A DNA stretch of 64,000 nucleotides, from positions 1 through 64,000 of the forward strand of contig JAFFZZ010000113.1 in assembly GCA_016933915.1 (NCBI GenBank), in the 5' to 3' direction. This DNA comes from Candidatus Babeliaceae bacterium (GTDB taxonomy: Bacteria; Babelota; Babeliae; Babelales; Babelaceae). Positions 34,136 to 43,739 of this stretch are shown here, piece by piece; within the stretch, counting starts at the first letter, position 1, and every line of letters starts with the position of its first letter. The notes under the pieces were generated by a model. It had not been told where the DNA came from. It saw nothing but the letters and a program-made list of their open reading frames with translations, and did not search any database. A program made the position numbers and the translations under genes.

Positions 34136-34918
34136 ATGGACATTCCTAACAAATCAGAATGGAACGCTGAACATTACCAACAACATTCAGACACTCAGTA
34201 CCAGGGAGCCCTTAAAATAATCAACAAACTCCCCTTTAAAGGAAATGAACGGGTACTTGATATCGGTTGCGGAGACGGTAGGTTATCGGCGCTAATAGCA
34301 TCAAAGATTTCCAACGGCAATGTAATCGGAATAGACTCCTCTGAAAACATGATTCAAACAGCCACTCAAACATTTAGAGAAGTACCAAATCTATCATTCA
34401 TTCATGCTCGAGCAGAAGATTTTACAACGGTGGAAAACTCCTTTGATTTAATCGTCAGTTTTTTTGCCTTTCACTGGATTACTGATCAGTTAAAAGTCCT
34501 TAGTACCATTCATAGGTTACTCAAGCCTAATGGGGTGGCTATCATCAAAACCGCTCAAGGCAGCAACCCTGCCTTCGCAGAGATTTTCGACAGTCCCCGC
34601 TGGCAAAAACAAATCCATGATACCAAAGAAAAATGGCACGGTAAAAATGCGAAAGATTATCAACAAATTCTAAGTCAATGCGGGTTTACAAAGATCGAAA
34701 TTGAAACAACGGAGGAATCACAATTTTTCGGTAATTATGAAGAATTTGTAGGGTTTGCCATGAGTTGGGTACCCTACACCACCGGATTAGCACCAAAAAA
34801 AGCCCTAGAATTTGCTCACGATCTTGCAAAAAATGTAAAATCAAAAATGAAAAAACCCGATCCACGTGGTCGTATAGAACTTGTTACCCCACTCTTGACT
34901 ATCTGGGCACAGAAATGA
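34136..34918 (+). CDS. Class I SAM-dependent methyltransferase
   Basis: 260 aa. Motif I is VLDIGCGDGRLSALIA, followed by GIDSSENMI, the DLIVSFFAFHW strand and a post-core LLKPNGVAIIKT. The layout resembles trans-aconitate methyltransferase and related small-molecule enzymes, but the substrate cannot be set. The ATG at 34136 has GGAACATCGGAAATC upstream; a TTG 19 codons earlier is less likely. A TTGACA at 34035 lies upstream without a clear -10. It converges with the LOG gene. Confidence 0.85.
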   Translation: MDIPNKSEWNAEHYQQHSDTQYQGALKIINKLPFKGNERVLDIGCGDGRLSALIASKISNGNVIGIDSSENMIQTATQTFREVPNLSFIHARAEDFTTVENSFDLIVSFFAFHWITDQLKVLSTIHRLLKPNGVAIIKTAQGSNPAFAEIFDSPRWQKQIHDTKEKWHGKNAKDYQQILSQCGFTKIEIETTEESQFFGNYEEFVGFAMSWVPYTTGLAPKKALEFAHDLAKNVKSKMKKPDPRGRIELVTPLLTIWAQK

Positions 34919-34925
34919 TCGATTT

Positions 34926-35618
34926 TTATGGCATTCCGCGGTGACGCCAACGGGCACATGCGGGGGAGTAGCAATAGGTCGAAACAATGCGAACAACCTC
35001 TTCTACATCATCGGTAACAGTAATATACCCAGCATGTTCTGGCGGTATCAATCCTTCACTTACCGCTATATCAACCCAAAGAATGGCATCGCGCCAATAA
35101 CCGGAGCCGAAAAGAACAACCGGCATAACAGGCAGTTTCTTAGTCTGCATTAGTGTTAAAATCTCGCCTAATTCATCAATAGTGCCAAACCCACCGGGGA
35201 AAATAACGAATGCGTGAGAATAATGAATCAGCAGATGTTTACGCACCGAAAAGAAATCAGTCAAAATGAGGGACGACACACACGCATTAATTGGCTCTGC
35301 CGTACGAACCCCTCGGACACTAATCGCTATAGTCCGATCGGTTTCACCCGGCCTTAACACGGCACCGCAATTTGCCGCCTCCATTATCCCCGGCCCCCCG
35401 CCTGTCAAAATAGAGATCTTAAGCTGAGCCAACCGCCGCGCAACATCACGAGTAACTCGTGCGTATGGGCTATTCATGCTTAAACGCCCCCCACCAAAGA
35501 TTGTAATCGTAGGGTGCGGAAGCCGCGATATCTTCCAGGTACCTACCACAAGCTGTGGCATTATACGGAGGTATCCCCACAAAAGCCAAAGTATGGTCTT
35601 AACTCTCTCAAAAAACAT
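34926..35618 (-). CDS. LOG family protein (TIGR00730-like nucleoside monophosphate phosphoribohydrolase)
   Basis: 230 aa. The family motifs are ISILTGGGPGIMEAAN and FPGGFGTIDELGE. LOG proteins cut cytokinin-type nucleoside monophosphates or related nucleotides to the free base. Here the plant-hormone role need not apply. The start at 35618 has GTGGGAGATTGAA and overlaps the upstream gene by 58 bp; an internal ATG at 35561 overlaps that gene's stop (TAATG), which would allow coupling. The first 19 residues are a hydrophobic helix, so the longer form may be membrane-associated. Confidence 0.9.
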   Translation of the reverse strand: MFFERVKTILWLLWGYLRIMPQLVVGTWKISRLPHPTITIFGGGRLSMNSPYARVTRDVARRLAQLKISILTGGGPGIMEAANCGAVLRPGETDRTIAISVRGVRTAEPINACVSSLILTDFFSVRKHLLIHYSHAFVIFPGGFGTIDELGEILTLMQTKKLPVMPVVLFGSGYWRDAILWVDIAVSEGLIPPEHAGYITVTDDVEEVVRIVSTYCYSPACARWRHRGMP

Positions 35619-36982
35619 TTCAATCTCCCACTTTCCACGTCAGTTTGACAAACTCTTTTTTTGCGGTGTATGGTAACATCAGAATTTTTTTCTAAGACTT
35701 CAATAAATTCTTTAATGCCATATGCTTTATTCGGCTCAAGCTTAAGCGACACTGCATCTTCAAAAACAATTTTTTCTTTAATCTCACTCATTTCTGGGCG
35801 AGCTCGGAAAAGGTTATAGAGCCGCACCAAAACAGTTCTTTTTTTCTTTAAGCTTTCAACACTGGACAAGACACACTCAGGTTTACATCGCAGCAATACA
35901 AGATAAAAAGATATTGGCAATCGCATCTTATTATCGGGTCTCATCTTTGTCGTATTGGCAAAGTAATTACACTTCTCCGTAGCACTAAAGGATATAGCCA
36001 GTGCAGCTTTGACAATTTCTTCAAGCCGGGTAACACCTTCATTAGAAATTGCCCGATCTCGACGTACTGTCGTCTGTAAGATATAGAATGCGGCATTAAA
36101 TGCTCCCTGCGCATAATCCGAGCACGATTTTTGCAAAAAGCTTTTAAACCATGTAGAACTCCTTTGTTCGTCCAACGATTCACTTTCCAGATAGGAACAA
36201 AACGCTTGTGCAAAACTTAACGTACGTTTATGCAATTTCATAAACTGAAAATACATAACACCAGCCTCAACTGGAAACATCGTTAATATTTGACTCATCT
36301 TGTTCAAAAAAGCAACGAAAGGGCCTTTGTCTTTATCATCTGAATTTCCCATACACCAAAAGGCAAGATGAATCCCGTGCGCAAAATCACCAGCCTTTTT
36401 CAACGGAGGAGTATGAGATTTTGCGGCCTCTTCAAAGTGAATATTCATAATTTTAAGGCTCTCGATCCACAGTTTGCGCTTATAATCTTTGAATGGATCA
36501 TCGCTCTCAGGAAAATTTGACGGGACCCATATGATATCTTTGCCAGATATTTTTAAAAGATAAGAAAACCAAGACAAATTACCTGCCCCTGTCGGACGAA
36601 TCAAGAACGGATCATTATTCTGAGCCAACCGTCGCCACTCTTCAAAGAGATAATTCAAAAATCTTCTTGCATAACTAAAAAAATCCCCGTTCTTTGGCTT
36701 CCGACGGTATCGCTCTTCAAGCGAAAAAAAAAGATGGGTCAACGCATGAACAAGAGGAATTTTTTCGTTTTTGCAAAGCAAAACCTCATTATATTGATCG
36801 AGTTTTAAAATTTTCTTGAACAATTTATCTATCTTTTTTGAATCCTTATTTGCTAAAACATTAACTTCGCTCAATACCTGCACACATCTATCTTCAAGCT
36901 CATTCAGCGAGATTTCTTGCGCAACACAAAAAAAACCACTCATGCAGAGAAACCCGCAGATTAAGTACGTGGAATTTCTCAC
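35561..36982 (-). CDS. Large secreted helical protein of unknown function
   Basis: 473 aa. The N-terminus is a signal peptide (MRNSTYLICGFLCMSGFFCVA). The rest is alpha-helical with many charged residues and several cysteines and shows no recognisable domain or repeat. Its 3' end overlaps the LOG gene by up to 58 bp. Size and helical content resemble the coiled-coil protein at 12904-14613, but I see no clear sequence similarity. It faces the divergent gene at 37150 across 167 bp. Confidence 0.7.
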   Translation of the reverse strand: MRNSTYLICGFLCMSGFFCVAQEISLNELEDRCVQVLSEVNVLANKDSKKIDKLFKKILKLDQYNEVLLCKNEKIPLVHALTHLFFSLEERYRRKPKNGDFFSYARRFLNYLFEEWRRLAQNNDPFLIRPTGAGNLSWFSYLLKISGKDIIWVPSNFPESDDPFKDYKRKLWIESLKIMNIHFEEAAKSHTPPLKKAGDFAHGIHLAFWCMGNSDDKDKGPFVAFLNKMSQILTMFPVEAGVMYFQFMKLHKRTLSFAQAFCSYLESESLDEQRSSTWFKSFLQKSCSDYAQGAFNAAFYILQTTVRRDRAISNEGVTRLEEIVKAALAISFSATEKCNYFANTTKMRPDNKMRLPISFYLVLLRCKPECVLSSVESLKKKRTVLVRLYNLFRARPEMSEIKEKIVFEDAVSLKLEPNKAYGIKEFIEVLEKNSDVTIHRKKRVCQTDVESGRLKCFLRELRPYFGFCGDTSV

Positions 36983-37149
36983 CTAATGCCCCCTTGCAAA
37001 ACTACTCCAAACATTCCTTTGAACAGTTTACGATTTTTATACCGACATAGACAACAAAGGCTACTCTTTCAAGCCACCAGATTAATTGTATAGAATTCTT
37101 TACGAACCACATTGTTTTCCGGTAACGTGAAAATAAAGGGGAGAGGGTA

Positions 37150-38292
37150 ATGAAGCACTTCTTAATAAGCGTGGCTACACTCATCACGCTTTTATCATCA
37201 TTTCAGACCTGTAAAAGCACAGAAAAACAACCTTGCCTTATAGTCATTGTTCATGGGACTATTGGTGTTGAAAAAAGTATGAATCTTGGCAATATCGTTG
37301 ATCTATTCCGTTGGAACATCGATAACTCAGCATACAAAAAACGACAAAGCCATGTACGCCAAAACCCAAGAACGTACGACACACAGGCAACACAGGGCCT
37401 TGGCATGCAACCGGTTATTATTACCAATAAACCAACTACTTCCGCAGAGTTATTCGTTAATATCTACCAAGAATCAATGGCTCTCTATCGTCCAAATGAA
37501 AAGCTTGTCGGCTGTTACACCTACGGCTGGTCAGCGCTACTCAACATCCGTGAGCGATGCTTGACTGCATATCGTTTTTGGGACGAACTTAAACCATTAG
37601 TTCAGCAATACAAAAGCCGTTACCCAAATCTTAAAATTAAGTTCCTCACCTTCAGCCTCGCCTCCGATATCACTTTACGTATGGCTCAAATGTTCGAACA
37701 AGATAATAAGCCGTTTTACATCGATGAGCTCATTATGTGGGGAAGTCCAATCAAATGCGAAACTATCTGTTTCAGCACAAGTCCATTTTTCAAACGAATC
37801 TATCATTTTTATTCGCGATGTGATCACATCGTCCGTCTCGATATTTTCCGCACCGCGTCAAAAAGAACTATGGATGATAGCAATCGATGCAAAATCCCCA
37901 AAAAGCTCACTCAAGTTGAGGTAAAAATATCAGTTCGTGGAGAAGATGATCCTTGCTGTTGTAAAGCATGCAAAAGGCGATTTTACCGTTCTCCTATCCA
38001 CTCAGAACTTTGGAACTTCGGAACCCCTTACAACTGTTTCTGGTATCGCAGAGGAGCACCGCTCTTTCCACTACCCACTGCAATTCTGACCGAAGGATTC
38101 ATTAACGCAATGGAAAAAAGTAATACGAAATCCAACCACATCGTTTTTGAGATCCGTCCCGACCAAGATATCGCTCGTATTCGTCCACGCTACAAACATT
38201 GCTACTTCGAAGAAATTCCGTTCGTCTCTCCAGACCAACTCACTACCTGGAAAGATGAGGTGTCCCAGTTCTACGAAAACTTTAAGCACTGA
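37150..38292 (+). CDS. Exported alpha/beta-hydrolase-like protein
   Basis: 380 aa with a signal peptide (MKHFLISVATLITLLSSF). The N-terminal LIVIVHGTIG has the oxyanion-hole strand pattern, and FLTFSLASDITLR (about 169-181) may be the nucleophile elbow, although it lacks GxSxG. YIDELIMWGSPIK is the following strand. Cysteine-rich residues (DPCCCKACKRRF) lie near 265-275. Enzyme status is uncertain; a lipase-like fold is the best guess. GGGGAGAGGGTA precedes the ATG. It converges with rsmA. Confidence 0.6.
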   Translation: MKHFLISVATLITLLSSFQTCKSTEKQPCLIVIVHGTIGVEKSMNLGNIVDLFRWNIDNSAYKKRQSHVRQNPRTYDTQATQGLGMQPVIITNKPTTSAELFVNIYQESMALYRPNEKLVGCYTYGWSALLNIRERCLTAYRFWDELKPLVQQYKSRYPNLKIKFLTFSLASDITLRMAQMFEQDNKPFYIDELIMWGSPIKCETICFSTSPFFKRIYHFYSRCDHIVRLDIFRTASKRTMDDSNRCKIPKKLTQVEVKISVRGEDDPCCCKACKRRFYRSPIHSELWNFGTPYNCFWYRRGAPLFPLPTAILTEGFINAMEKSNTKSNHIVFEIRPDQDIARIRPRYKHCYFEEIPFVSPDQLTTWKDEVSQFYENFKH

Positions 38293-38299
38293 GTGCTTA

Positions 38300-39112
38300 T
38301 CACTCTTTTTTTGAGAGAGTCTTCCATAGAGAGAGTAACTGTTCTTTAGTCATCTGCTGCGCGCGAAGCCCAAGAATCTCATCCGAAGCCACCGTCAAAT
38401 TATACCCATAAGGAGCGAGATTGTTTTTCAAGGTACGGCGCGGTTGGCTAAAACAGCGGCGAATAAACAACCAAAACTGCTCCTCGTCCTCAATATAATC
38501 TCGCTCTATCCGAGGCTTGAAATACAAGAGACGCGAATAAACTTTCGGCGGGGGATAAAAAGCAGAGGGCGGCACTCGATCAAGCAGCGTAAACGTAAAA
38601 ACATGCTGAAAAAAGAGTGTTTGAACTCCAAACAACCGACCTCCGGTTGCAACAAGTCTCTGGGCAACTTCTTCCTGAATCATAATTACCCCTTCCCTCA
38701 ACAAATTCGCGTGTTGCGCCAAAAGGTGAAGCAGCGGAAAGGTAATTTGATACGGTAAGTTTGCCAAAAGCACCCAAGGTTTAAATTCGGCAAATCTTTG
38801 CCAATCAACGGTCAAAATATCTTCAACAAAAAAGGTCGTATGTTCATCTGCATAACGTTCCTTTACCAATTTTGCCCACGCAGGATCAATTTCAAAAACC
38901 CAGAGACGCGCCGGACGTGCCGCTACCAATTCTTTTGTTAAAAAGCCATCGCCACACCCAATTTCAAAAACAGATGTCGTTTTATCGATAGAAACGTGCG
39001 CCAACATCGAAGCGACAATATTCTTGTCTCTCAAAAAATGTTGCCCATACTCCTTTTTGAGGGGAACCCCAGCAATCGCCGGCCCCCCACGCACCGTTTT
39101 TTTCTTTTTCAA
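38300..39112 (-). CDS. rsmA: 16S rRNA (adenine1518-N6/1519-N6)-dimethyltransferase
   Basis: RsmA (KsgA) dimethylates two adjacent adenines in the 3' hairpin of 16S rRNA. The 270 aa have the N-terminal KEYGQHFLRDKN, SAM motif VFEIGCGDGFLTKEL, the catalytic NLPYQITFPLL, and the C-terminal helical domain (FSQPRRTLKNNL). The first 18 residues are a basic extension. It overlaps mreB by 4 bp (ATGA), so translation is likely coupled. Confidence 0.95.
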   Translation of the reverse strand: MKKKKTVRGGPAIAGVPLKKEYGQHFLRDKNIVASMLAHVSIDKTTSVFEIGCGDGFLTKELVAARPARLWVFEIDPAWAKLVKERYADEHTTFFVEDILTVDWQRFAEFKPWVLLANLPYQITFPLLHLLAQHANLLREGVIMIQEEVAQRLVATGGRLFGVQTLFFQHVFTFTLLDRVPPSAFYPPPKVYSRLLYFKPRIERDYIEDEEQFWLFIRRCFSQPRRTLKNNLAPYGYNLTVASDEILGLRAQQMTKEQLLSLWKTLSKKE

Positions 39113-40164
39113 AGTAACGCATCCCTGAAGAAATCAATATTTTCAAGAACATTACCCGCGCCATTCACCACACACAAGAGAGGTTCAGGGGCAATCCGCA
39201 CGGGCAACCCTGTTTCACGGGAAATAAGCCGATCAAGACCACGAAGCTGCGCACCACCACCAGCCATCATAATTCCTCGATCAACAAGATCTGAAGAAAG
39301 CTCTGGCGGAGTATTCTCAAGCGCTACGCGAATAACTTCCACTATGCTTGAAATTGTTTCAAGAAGTGACTCATTAACTTCAACACTCGTCAAGGTAATT
39401 GTCTTAGGAACACCGGTAACCAAATCCCTTCCCTTGACTTCCATCTGCTGCAGTTCATCATCAGCCAACACCGTACCTATCTGAATCTTTACGTTCTCAG
39501 CGGTACGATCACCAATTAAAAGATTATACTTTCGTTTCACATAGCTGGTAATAGCGCGATCCATTTCATCGCCACCCACTCGAATTGAGCGGCAAAAAAC
39601 AACATCTTTAAGCGTAATGACAGCAACTTCAGTAGTACCCCCACCAATATCAACAATGAAACATCCAGATGGTTCATGAACAGGCAAACCGGACCCAATG
39701 GCCGCCGCCATCGGCTCCATAATGGTATAAACCTCACGAGCCCCCGCTTCACGTGCAGAATCTTCCACCGCTCGTCGCTCAACCTGAGTAATGCCAGACG
39801 GAACTCCAATGACCATACGCGGACGAATAAAACGGGCAAATGCACGTCGGTCATCATTCGCTTTAGCAATAAAATACCGAAGCATGCTCTCCGTCAATTC
39901 AAAATCAGCAATAACACCATCGCGTATAGGACGTGACGCAACAATACTTTCAGGTGTTTTACCAAGCATCTCTTTCGCTTGACGACCAGCAGCTAAAACC
40001 TGTTTAGTATCGGCTCGCACCGCAACAACCGAAGGTTCATTAAGAACAATACCCCGATTCGGGACATAGACAACGGTATTTGCCGTTCCTAAATCAATAG
40101 CAATATCACTTGAAAAAAATCTGGCAATCTTACGCGTTGCTTTAAAGCGGCCAAAAAAGCTCAT
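39109..40164 (-). CDS. mreB: Rod-shape determining protein MreB
   Basis: The bacterial actin homologue that guides lateral wall synthesis. The 351 aa have phosphate 1 (IAIDLGTANTVVYV), connect 1, phosphate 2 (FIVDIGGGTTEVAV), adenosine loop (GIMMAGGGAQLRGLD). The N-terminal FFGRFKATRKIARFF is a likely amphipathic membrane-binding helix. mreC and mreD are not next to it; rsmA follows instead. Its presence agrees with ftsW and mraY in showing a peptidoglycan wall. Confidence 0.97.
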   Translation of the reverse strand: MSFFGRFKATRKIARFFSSDIAIDLGTANTVVYVPNRGIVLNEPSVVAVRADTKQVLAAGRQAKEMLGKTPESIVASRPIRDGVIADFELTESMLRYFIAKANDDRRAFARFIRPRMVIGVPSGITQVERRAVEDSAREAGAREVYTIMEPMAAAIGSGLPVHEPSGCFIVDIGGGTTEVAVITLKDVVFCRSIRVGGDEMDRAITSYVKRKYNLLIGDRTAENVKIQIGTVLADDELQQMEVKGRDLVTGVPKTITLTSVEVNESLLETISSIVEVIRVALENTPPELSSDLVDRGIMMAGGGAQLRGLDRLISRETGLPVRIAPEPLLCVVNGAGNVLENIDFFRDALL

Positions 40165-40194
40165 GGTATCCTCTATTTCTCAATTCTTTAAAAA

Positions 40195-41436
40195 CTAAAA
40201 ATATGCCTCTAAAATAAGTGACACTCCGTATGATTTAAAACTCTGCCGCGCAATAACCCAATCAAGGGGAACGTCAACAGAAAGCGCCAAAACTGGTGCA
40301 CATGGTAATCCATGTTTTCCTTCGCGGAAGTCATAAAAAACGGTACAAAAGAGATGTTCCGAAGCCCATACCGAAGCTGCTCGCATTGCAGCATCAGCAA
40401 AGCAACCTGAAGGATCAGCCCTACAATCCGCCCACCGATCCCTAAAATGTTTAACTAAGCTGTATCCAACATACGCACCAAAACCTTCTCTTAAATTTTC
40501 AACCGCAACGTACGGAGCAAATGCAAGCGTCGGTCCCGGACGCACTTCAAATGGCCCCACAATGGCACCAAATCGTTCTGGCTCCAAATTATATGAGACC
40601 CTCCTTGTCATCGTTGCCGGAAATCGCTGCTGAAAACGAAACAAAAAACCCGCTCGTAAGTCGTATCGCAAAATTGCATCAAGCGTTCCTTCGAGGAAAA
40701 TACCGGTGTGACCGTCGCCACCAAAAGGAATTGATGCAGGGTTGTCAATATCGCGCTTTACCCCTGACGGCAAGACGAAACCAAGCGAAAGCCCAACATC
40801 AACATAACGACACCGATATGCATACTCCTGCTGCTTAAAGAGACGGCCAAAAATCTCGATATCACTGCAGCCAACACGATCCCAAAGGGCCGATTCAATT
40901 CCTAAAACACTATGAATGCGTTCTTGTAAGAGACGCAACTCGTAATCGTCACCTGGCCCCATTACCACCGGATCAAAATCCTGGCCTTTAAAAAGCCGCA
41001 TATTGGATCGAACTCCCATGAGCGATCCTCGCGCGCCGAGGCGAAAGCAAGACAAGATTGGCACTCCTACCTCAAATGCAACACCGCGAGCAACCATGTC
41101 ACCAGACATGAGATATGGCCCAGAACTCAACGCACCGCGCCAATCCGTTCGAAACAAGCTCTCTGTTGTTCGTCCTGTGGCAATAAGTGATTTGTCAATT
41201 TCACGTAACGTATATGATGGTTGTTCATAATCGAACAGCCCAACCGCCTCGCCGTAACAATCTATTGCACGAGAAGAAAAGACCATCCACGGTTGAACTT
41301 TTACAAATGGACAGCGCTCATCATCAAGCAAAAGCGGCTTATGATCCAACAAAGGAACCAAAAAACGGTTGTCGACACTTTCGCCACACAAGGACGCCGA
41401 AACAAGGACGAGAACAATACCCCGAAGAAACCGCAC
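40195..41436 (-). CDS. Outer-membrane beta-barrel protein, porin-like
   Basis: 413 aa with signal peptide (MRFLRGIVLVLVSASLCG) and many amphipathic strands (VDVGLSLGFVLPSG, GIFLEGTLDAILRYDL). It ends in Y-F, the C-terminal aromatic signature recognised by the BAM machinery. Strands are separated by polar loops. A short N-terminal region contains cysteines. I take it as an outer-membrane protein; the pore or receptor role is unknown. It lies upstream of mreB by 30 nt on the same strand. Confidence 0.75.
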   Translation of the reverse strand: MRFLRGIVLVLVSASLCGESVDNRFLVPLLDHKPLLLDDERCPFVKVQPWMVFSSRAIDCYGEAVGLFDYEQPSYTLREIDKSLIATGRTTESLFRTDWRGALSSGPYLMSGDMVARGVAFEVGVPILSCFRLGARGSLMGVRSNMRLFKGQDFDPVVMGPGDDYELRLLQERIHSVLGIESALWDRVGCSDIEIFGRLFKQQEYAYRCRYVDVGLSLGFVLPSGVKRDIDNPASIPFGGDGHTGIFLEGTLDAILRYDLRAGFLFRFQQRFPATMTRRVSYNLEPERFGAIVGPFEVRPGPTLAFAPYVAVENLREGFGAYVGYSLVKHFRDRWADCRADPSGCFADAAMRAASVWASEHLFCTVFYDFREGKHGLPCAPVLALSVDVPLDWVIARQSFKSYGVSLILEAYF

Positions 41437-41599
41437 GATTTATTCCTCCGCCTTTTCTTGCACAAGACTGTAACTATTCACCTGCTCTCAGAATAGACGC
41501 ATTTCCTCTTTTTTAAAAGCCAAAAAAAGATATCACCTGGCCACTCTTACCTCACAAAAGTGTATTCCTCTTGAAAAGATTGCGTGAATACTATGCTTT

Positions 41600-41614
41600 T
41601 GTGCACACTATAAT
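41600..41614 (+). promoter_or_regulatory. TGTGCACA palindrome next to a consensus TATAAT
   Basis: TGTGCACA (41600-41607) sits one base upstream of TATAAT (41609-41614), in the spacer of a promoter for the gene at 41650. No good -35 is seen. The same palindrome lies in two other promoters of this window (45649 and 45769). Confidence 0.45.
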
Positions 41615-41649
41615 CTACGAAGAGAGTATGAAAATCAGGGGAGTTTATT

Positions 41650-42117
41650 ATGATACACAACCATTGCATGTTTATTCTTACATTTTCTTTCTTTTTTATT
41701 TTTACGCATGCAAAAACAGTTGTTTATATTGCCGCACGCGATGGCAGTGGAACTTCGCGAATCCTGCTCACTAAAAAGACATGGCGATCCTTCCATCCGT
41801 TTTATGATGGAGGAAATCTCAATTCAGTAATCCACCTCATTGAAGAACAGACCGGATATCAGTACAACGCAAAGAATCTGGAAAAACCTCAGGTAAAAAT
41901 TAGTAACAAGGGGGCAACCATTCTTCTTTTTTATGCCCCATTCACAGACGCGCAAAAACTTATGGAATCAGCACAAAGACAAAACACTCAAAGGCATAGA
42001 CGTTGTTTCGTGTGGGCAACAGCTCATAATCTACAAAATAAAAAAGTGCCTTTCGAAGGATCAGAAATAAAAATCTATGGTGACACACCAAATGAAATTT
42101 TGAACGAACTGCTCTAA
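41650..42117 (+). CDS. Small exported protein, possibly a degenerate Nudix fold
   Basis: 155 aa. Signal peptide (MIHNHCMFILTFSFFFIFTHA), then TVVYIAARDGSGTSRILL, WRSFHPFYDGGNL and SVIHLIEEQTGYQ. The last segment recalls the Nudix box (G-x5-E-x7-REUxEExGU), but the first glutamate and the REU residues are replaced, so catalysis is doubtful. GGGGAG precedes the ATG. It converges with the helical-protein cluster. The Nudix resemblance is a weak by-eye call. Confidence 0.6.
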   Translation: MIHNHCMFILTFSFFFIFTHAKTVVYIAARDGSGTSRILLTKKTWRSFHPFYDGGNLNSVIHLIEEQTGYQYNAKNLEKPQVKISNKGATILLFYAPFTDAQKLMESAQRQNTQRHRRCFVWATAHNLQNKKVPFEGSEIKIYGDTPNEILNELL

Positions 42118-42123
42118 CCCCTT

Positions 42124-42966
42124 CTACCATCCTTTTGGAAACTTTTTCCCCGACCGTTCTTTTTCCTTTTTAACAGCGGTCTCTTTCTTCTTTTTCTTTT
42201 CTTTTAACTCTTTTAATGCGGCCCCTCGCCGCTCCCTTTTCTTTTTCGAAAATCCTTCAAATGACGGCAAACATTTATCACTCGCTAAAAATGATGCTTC
42301 AAGATAAATCCCTTCGATCAGACCTCTTAAGCTATCGGCATTTCTCATAGCTTTATTTGTCATATTCATTACGTTATCAAGTTGTTTTACAAGCACCGCC
42401 TTAATTTCTTTTGTGCCAGCATAATCACTGCGTTTTTCACCGAGGCGTTTTTTCAAAATCTGTGCCTCTTTATTATTTTCTCGCCATATATCAAACTGTT
42501 TTTCAGCTATATTCTTAATTTCGCTGAAAGATTTAATTTGTGGATCAATTAACTTGCTTTTAAATGTATCGGTAATTCCTAATTTACTGGTATCAATAGC
42601 AGGTTTTTTAAACTCGTAGATTTTCGCAATAGAACCGAGCCCATCGCTAATGTCGGTAAGAAATTGTGCAGTACGAACCAAGGCATCTTCAATTAATTTT
42701 TTATTTTGTTTGGACATAGCAGCAAAACCTTGCCTTTTCTTAACATCTGCAAACCGTTCCTTTAAAACAATAACATCCTTGCTCACAAGCTCAGATGTCT
42801 TTTTTATACCTGCAATAAGATCCTTTACTTCTTTGTTTTTGTTTTGCAAATCCTGACGCACAATCTCATACTCAAGCTCATATTCAGAAGCAGCAGAGAC
42901 AAGGCTCGGAAATGTGGCAAAAACAAACAAGAAAATTATTAAAACAGAAACACCACCATATTTCAT
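42124..42966 (-). CDS. Secreted helical protein, tandem family member 1
   Basis: 281 aa from ATG 42966 (AGGGG upstream; an earlier ATG at 43020 would put extra residues before the signal). Signal peptide MKYGGVSVLIIFLFVFA. The mature part is helical: AAMSKQNKKLIEDAL, DISDGLGSIAKIYEFKKPA, FDIWRENNKEAQ, SDYAGTKEIKAVLVKQL. These blocks recur in the next two genes. The C-terminus is very basic (KELKEKKKKKETAVKKEK). No known domain. It is the last gene of a minus-strand cluster that begins with the thioesterase-like gene. Confidence 0.75.
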   Translation of the reverse strand: MKYGGVSVLIIFLFVFATFPSLVSAASEYELEYEIVRQDLQNKNKEVKDLIAGIKKTSELVSKDVIVLKERFADVKKRQGFAAMSKQNKKLIEDALVRTAQFLTDISDGLGSIAKIYEFKKPAIDTSKLGITDTFKSKLIDPQIKSFSEIKNIAEKQFDIWRENNKEAQILKKRLGEKRSDYAGTKEIKAVLVKQLDNVMNMTNKAMRNADSLRGLIEGIYLEASFLASDKCLPSFEGFSKKKRERRGAALKELKEKKKKKETAVKKEKERSGKKFPKGW

Positions 42967-43049
42967 AAACAGGCCCCTACAAAATAATTCACAACACCAT
43001 ATAAACTTAACTATAGGCATCTTTGCCTAAATGTTCATAAAATCAGCAA

Positions 43050-43720
43050 TTACCTCGTTTCGAGAAGCGAAATACGGGCAATCGCATTATTCAACAACGC
43101 ACTTAGTTTTTTTCCTGTAATTACAGCCCTTTCTGACTGTTTTTTAAATGCGCTCAAACATTCAACAGCTTTCACCTTTATTTGCTTTGTACCCGCATAA
43201 TCAGAATATTTGGCCCCAAGGTTAGAAATTGCTTTTTCAGCATCGGTATTATTTCTTCGCCATTTATTAATTTGGTTTTCAACAGATTTTCTTGTTTGAG
43301 AAAATATTCTCCCCGTTGCTCACAAAGCACCTTGGACACTCGACCTGAAACCACAGGAGGCTTTTTAAATTCGTAAGATGTCACAATATTAGCAAAACCA
43401 TTCACCATATCAAAATCCAATTTTGAGGCTAACAAAAACGCTTTCCCCACGACTTTTTTATTACTTGCCGACATAGCTTCAAAATTTTTTGACGTTTTTA
43501 ATCGCGCCAGTTCCTCGTTTAATACACGTGTTGCCTCAGAAGCCTGATCCGGCTCATACGTCCCCTTAATTACTTCAACAGTCCGCTGTATCCCCTGCGT
43601 AAGTTTTATAAGCTCCCGCTCAACTTTTTCATACTCTGAACCAGAAGTTGCATTAATAAAAGTAACAACGAGCAGTATAACAAATACGCCAACACCCCGA
43701 GCCACACTACAAACGTTCAT
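43050..43720 (-). pseudogene. Secreted helical protein, family member 2, frameshifted
   Basis: The gene starts at ATG 43720 (AGGGAGTGCGTA upstream), with signal peptide. It shares ELARLKTSKNFEAMSASNKK and DFDMVNGFANIVTSYEFKK with its neighbours. In the original frame it ends early at 43178 with an unrelated tail. After a one-base shift the next frame reads FSQTRKSVENQINKWRRNN and SDYAGTKQIKVKAVE, and on to a stop at 43050, matching both paralogues. The break maps to a four-base G/C run at 43311-43314, where one more base would restore the frame. Either a real loss or a sequencing error at the homopolymer. Confidence 0.75.
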
Positions 43721-43739
43721 TACGCACTCCCTAGACCCC

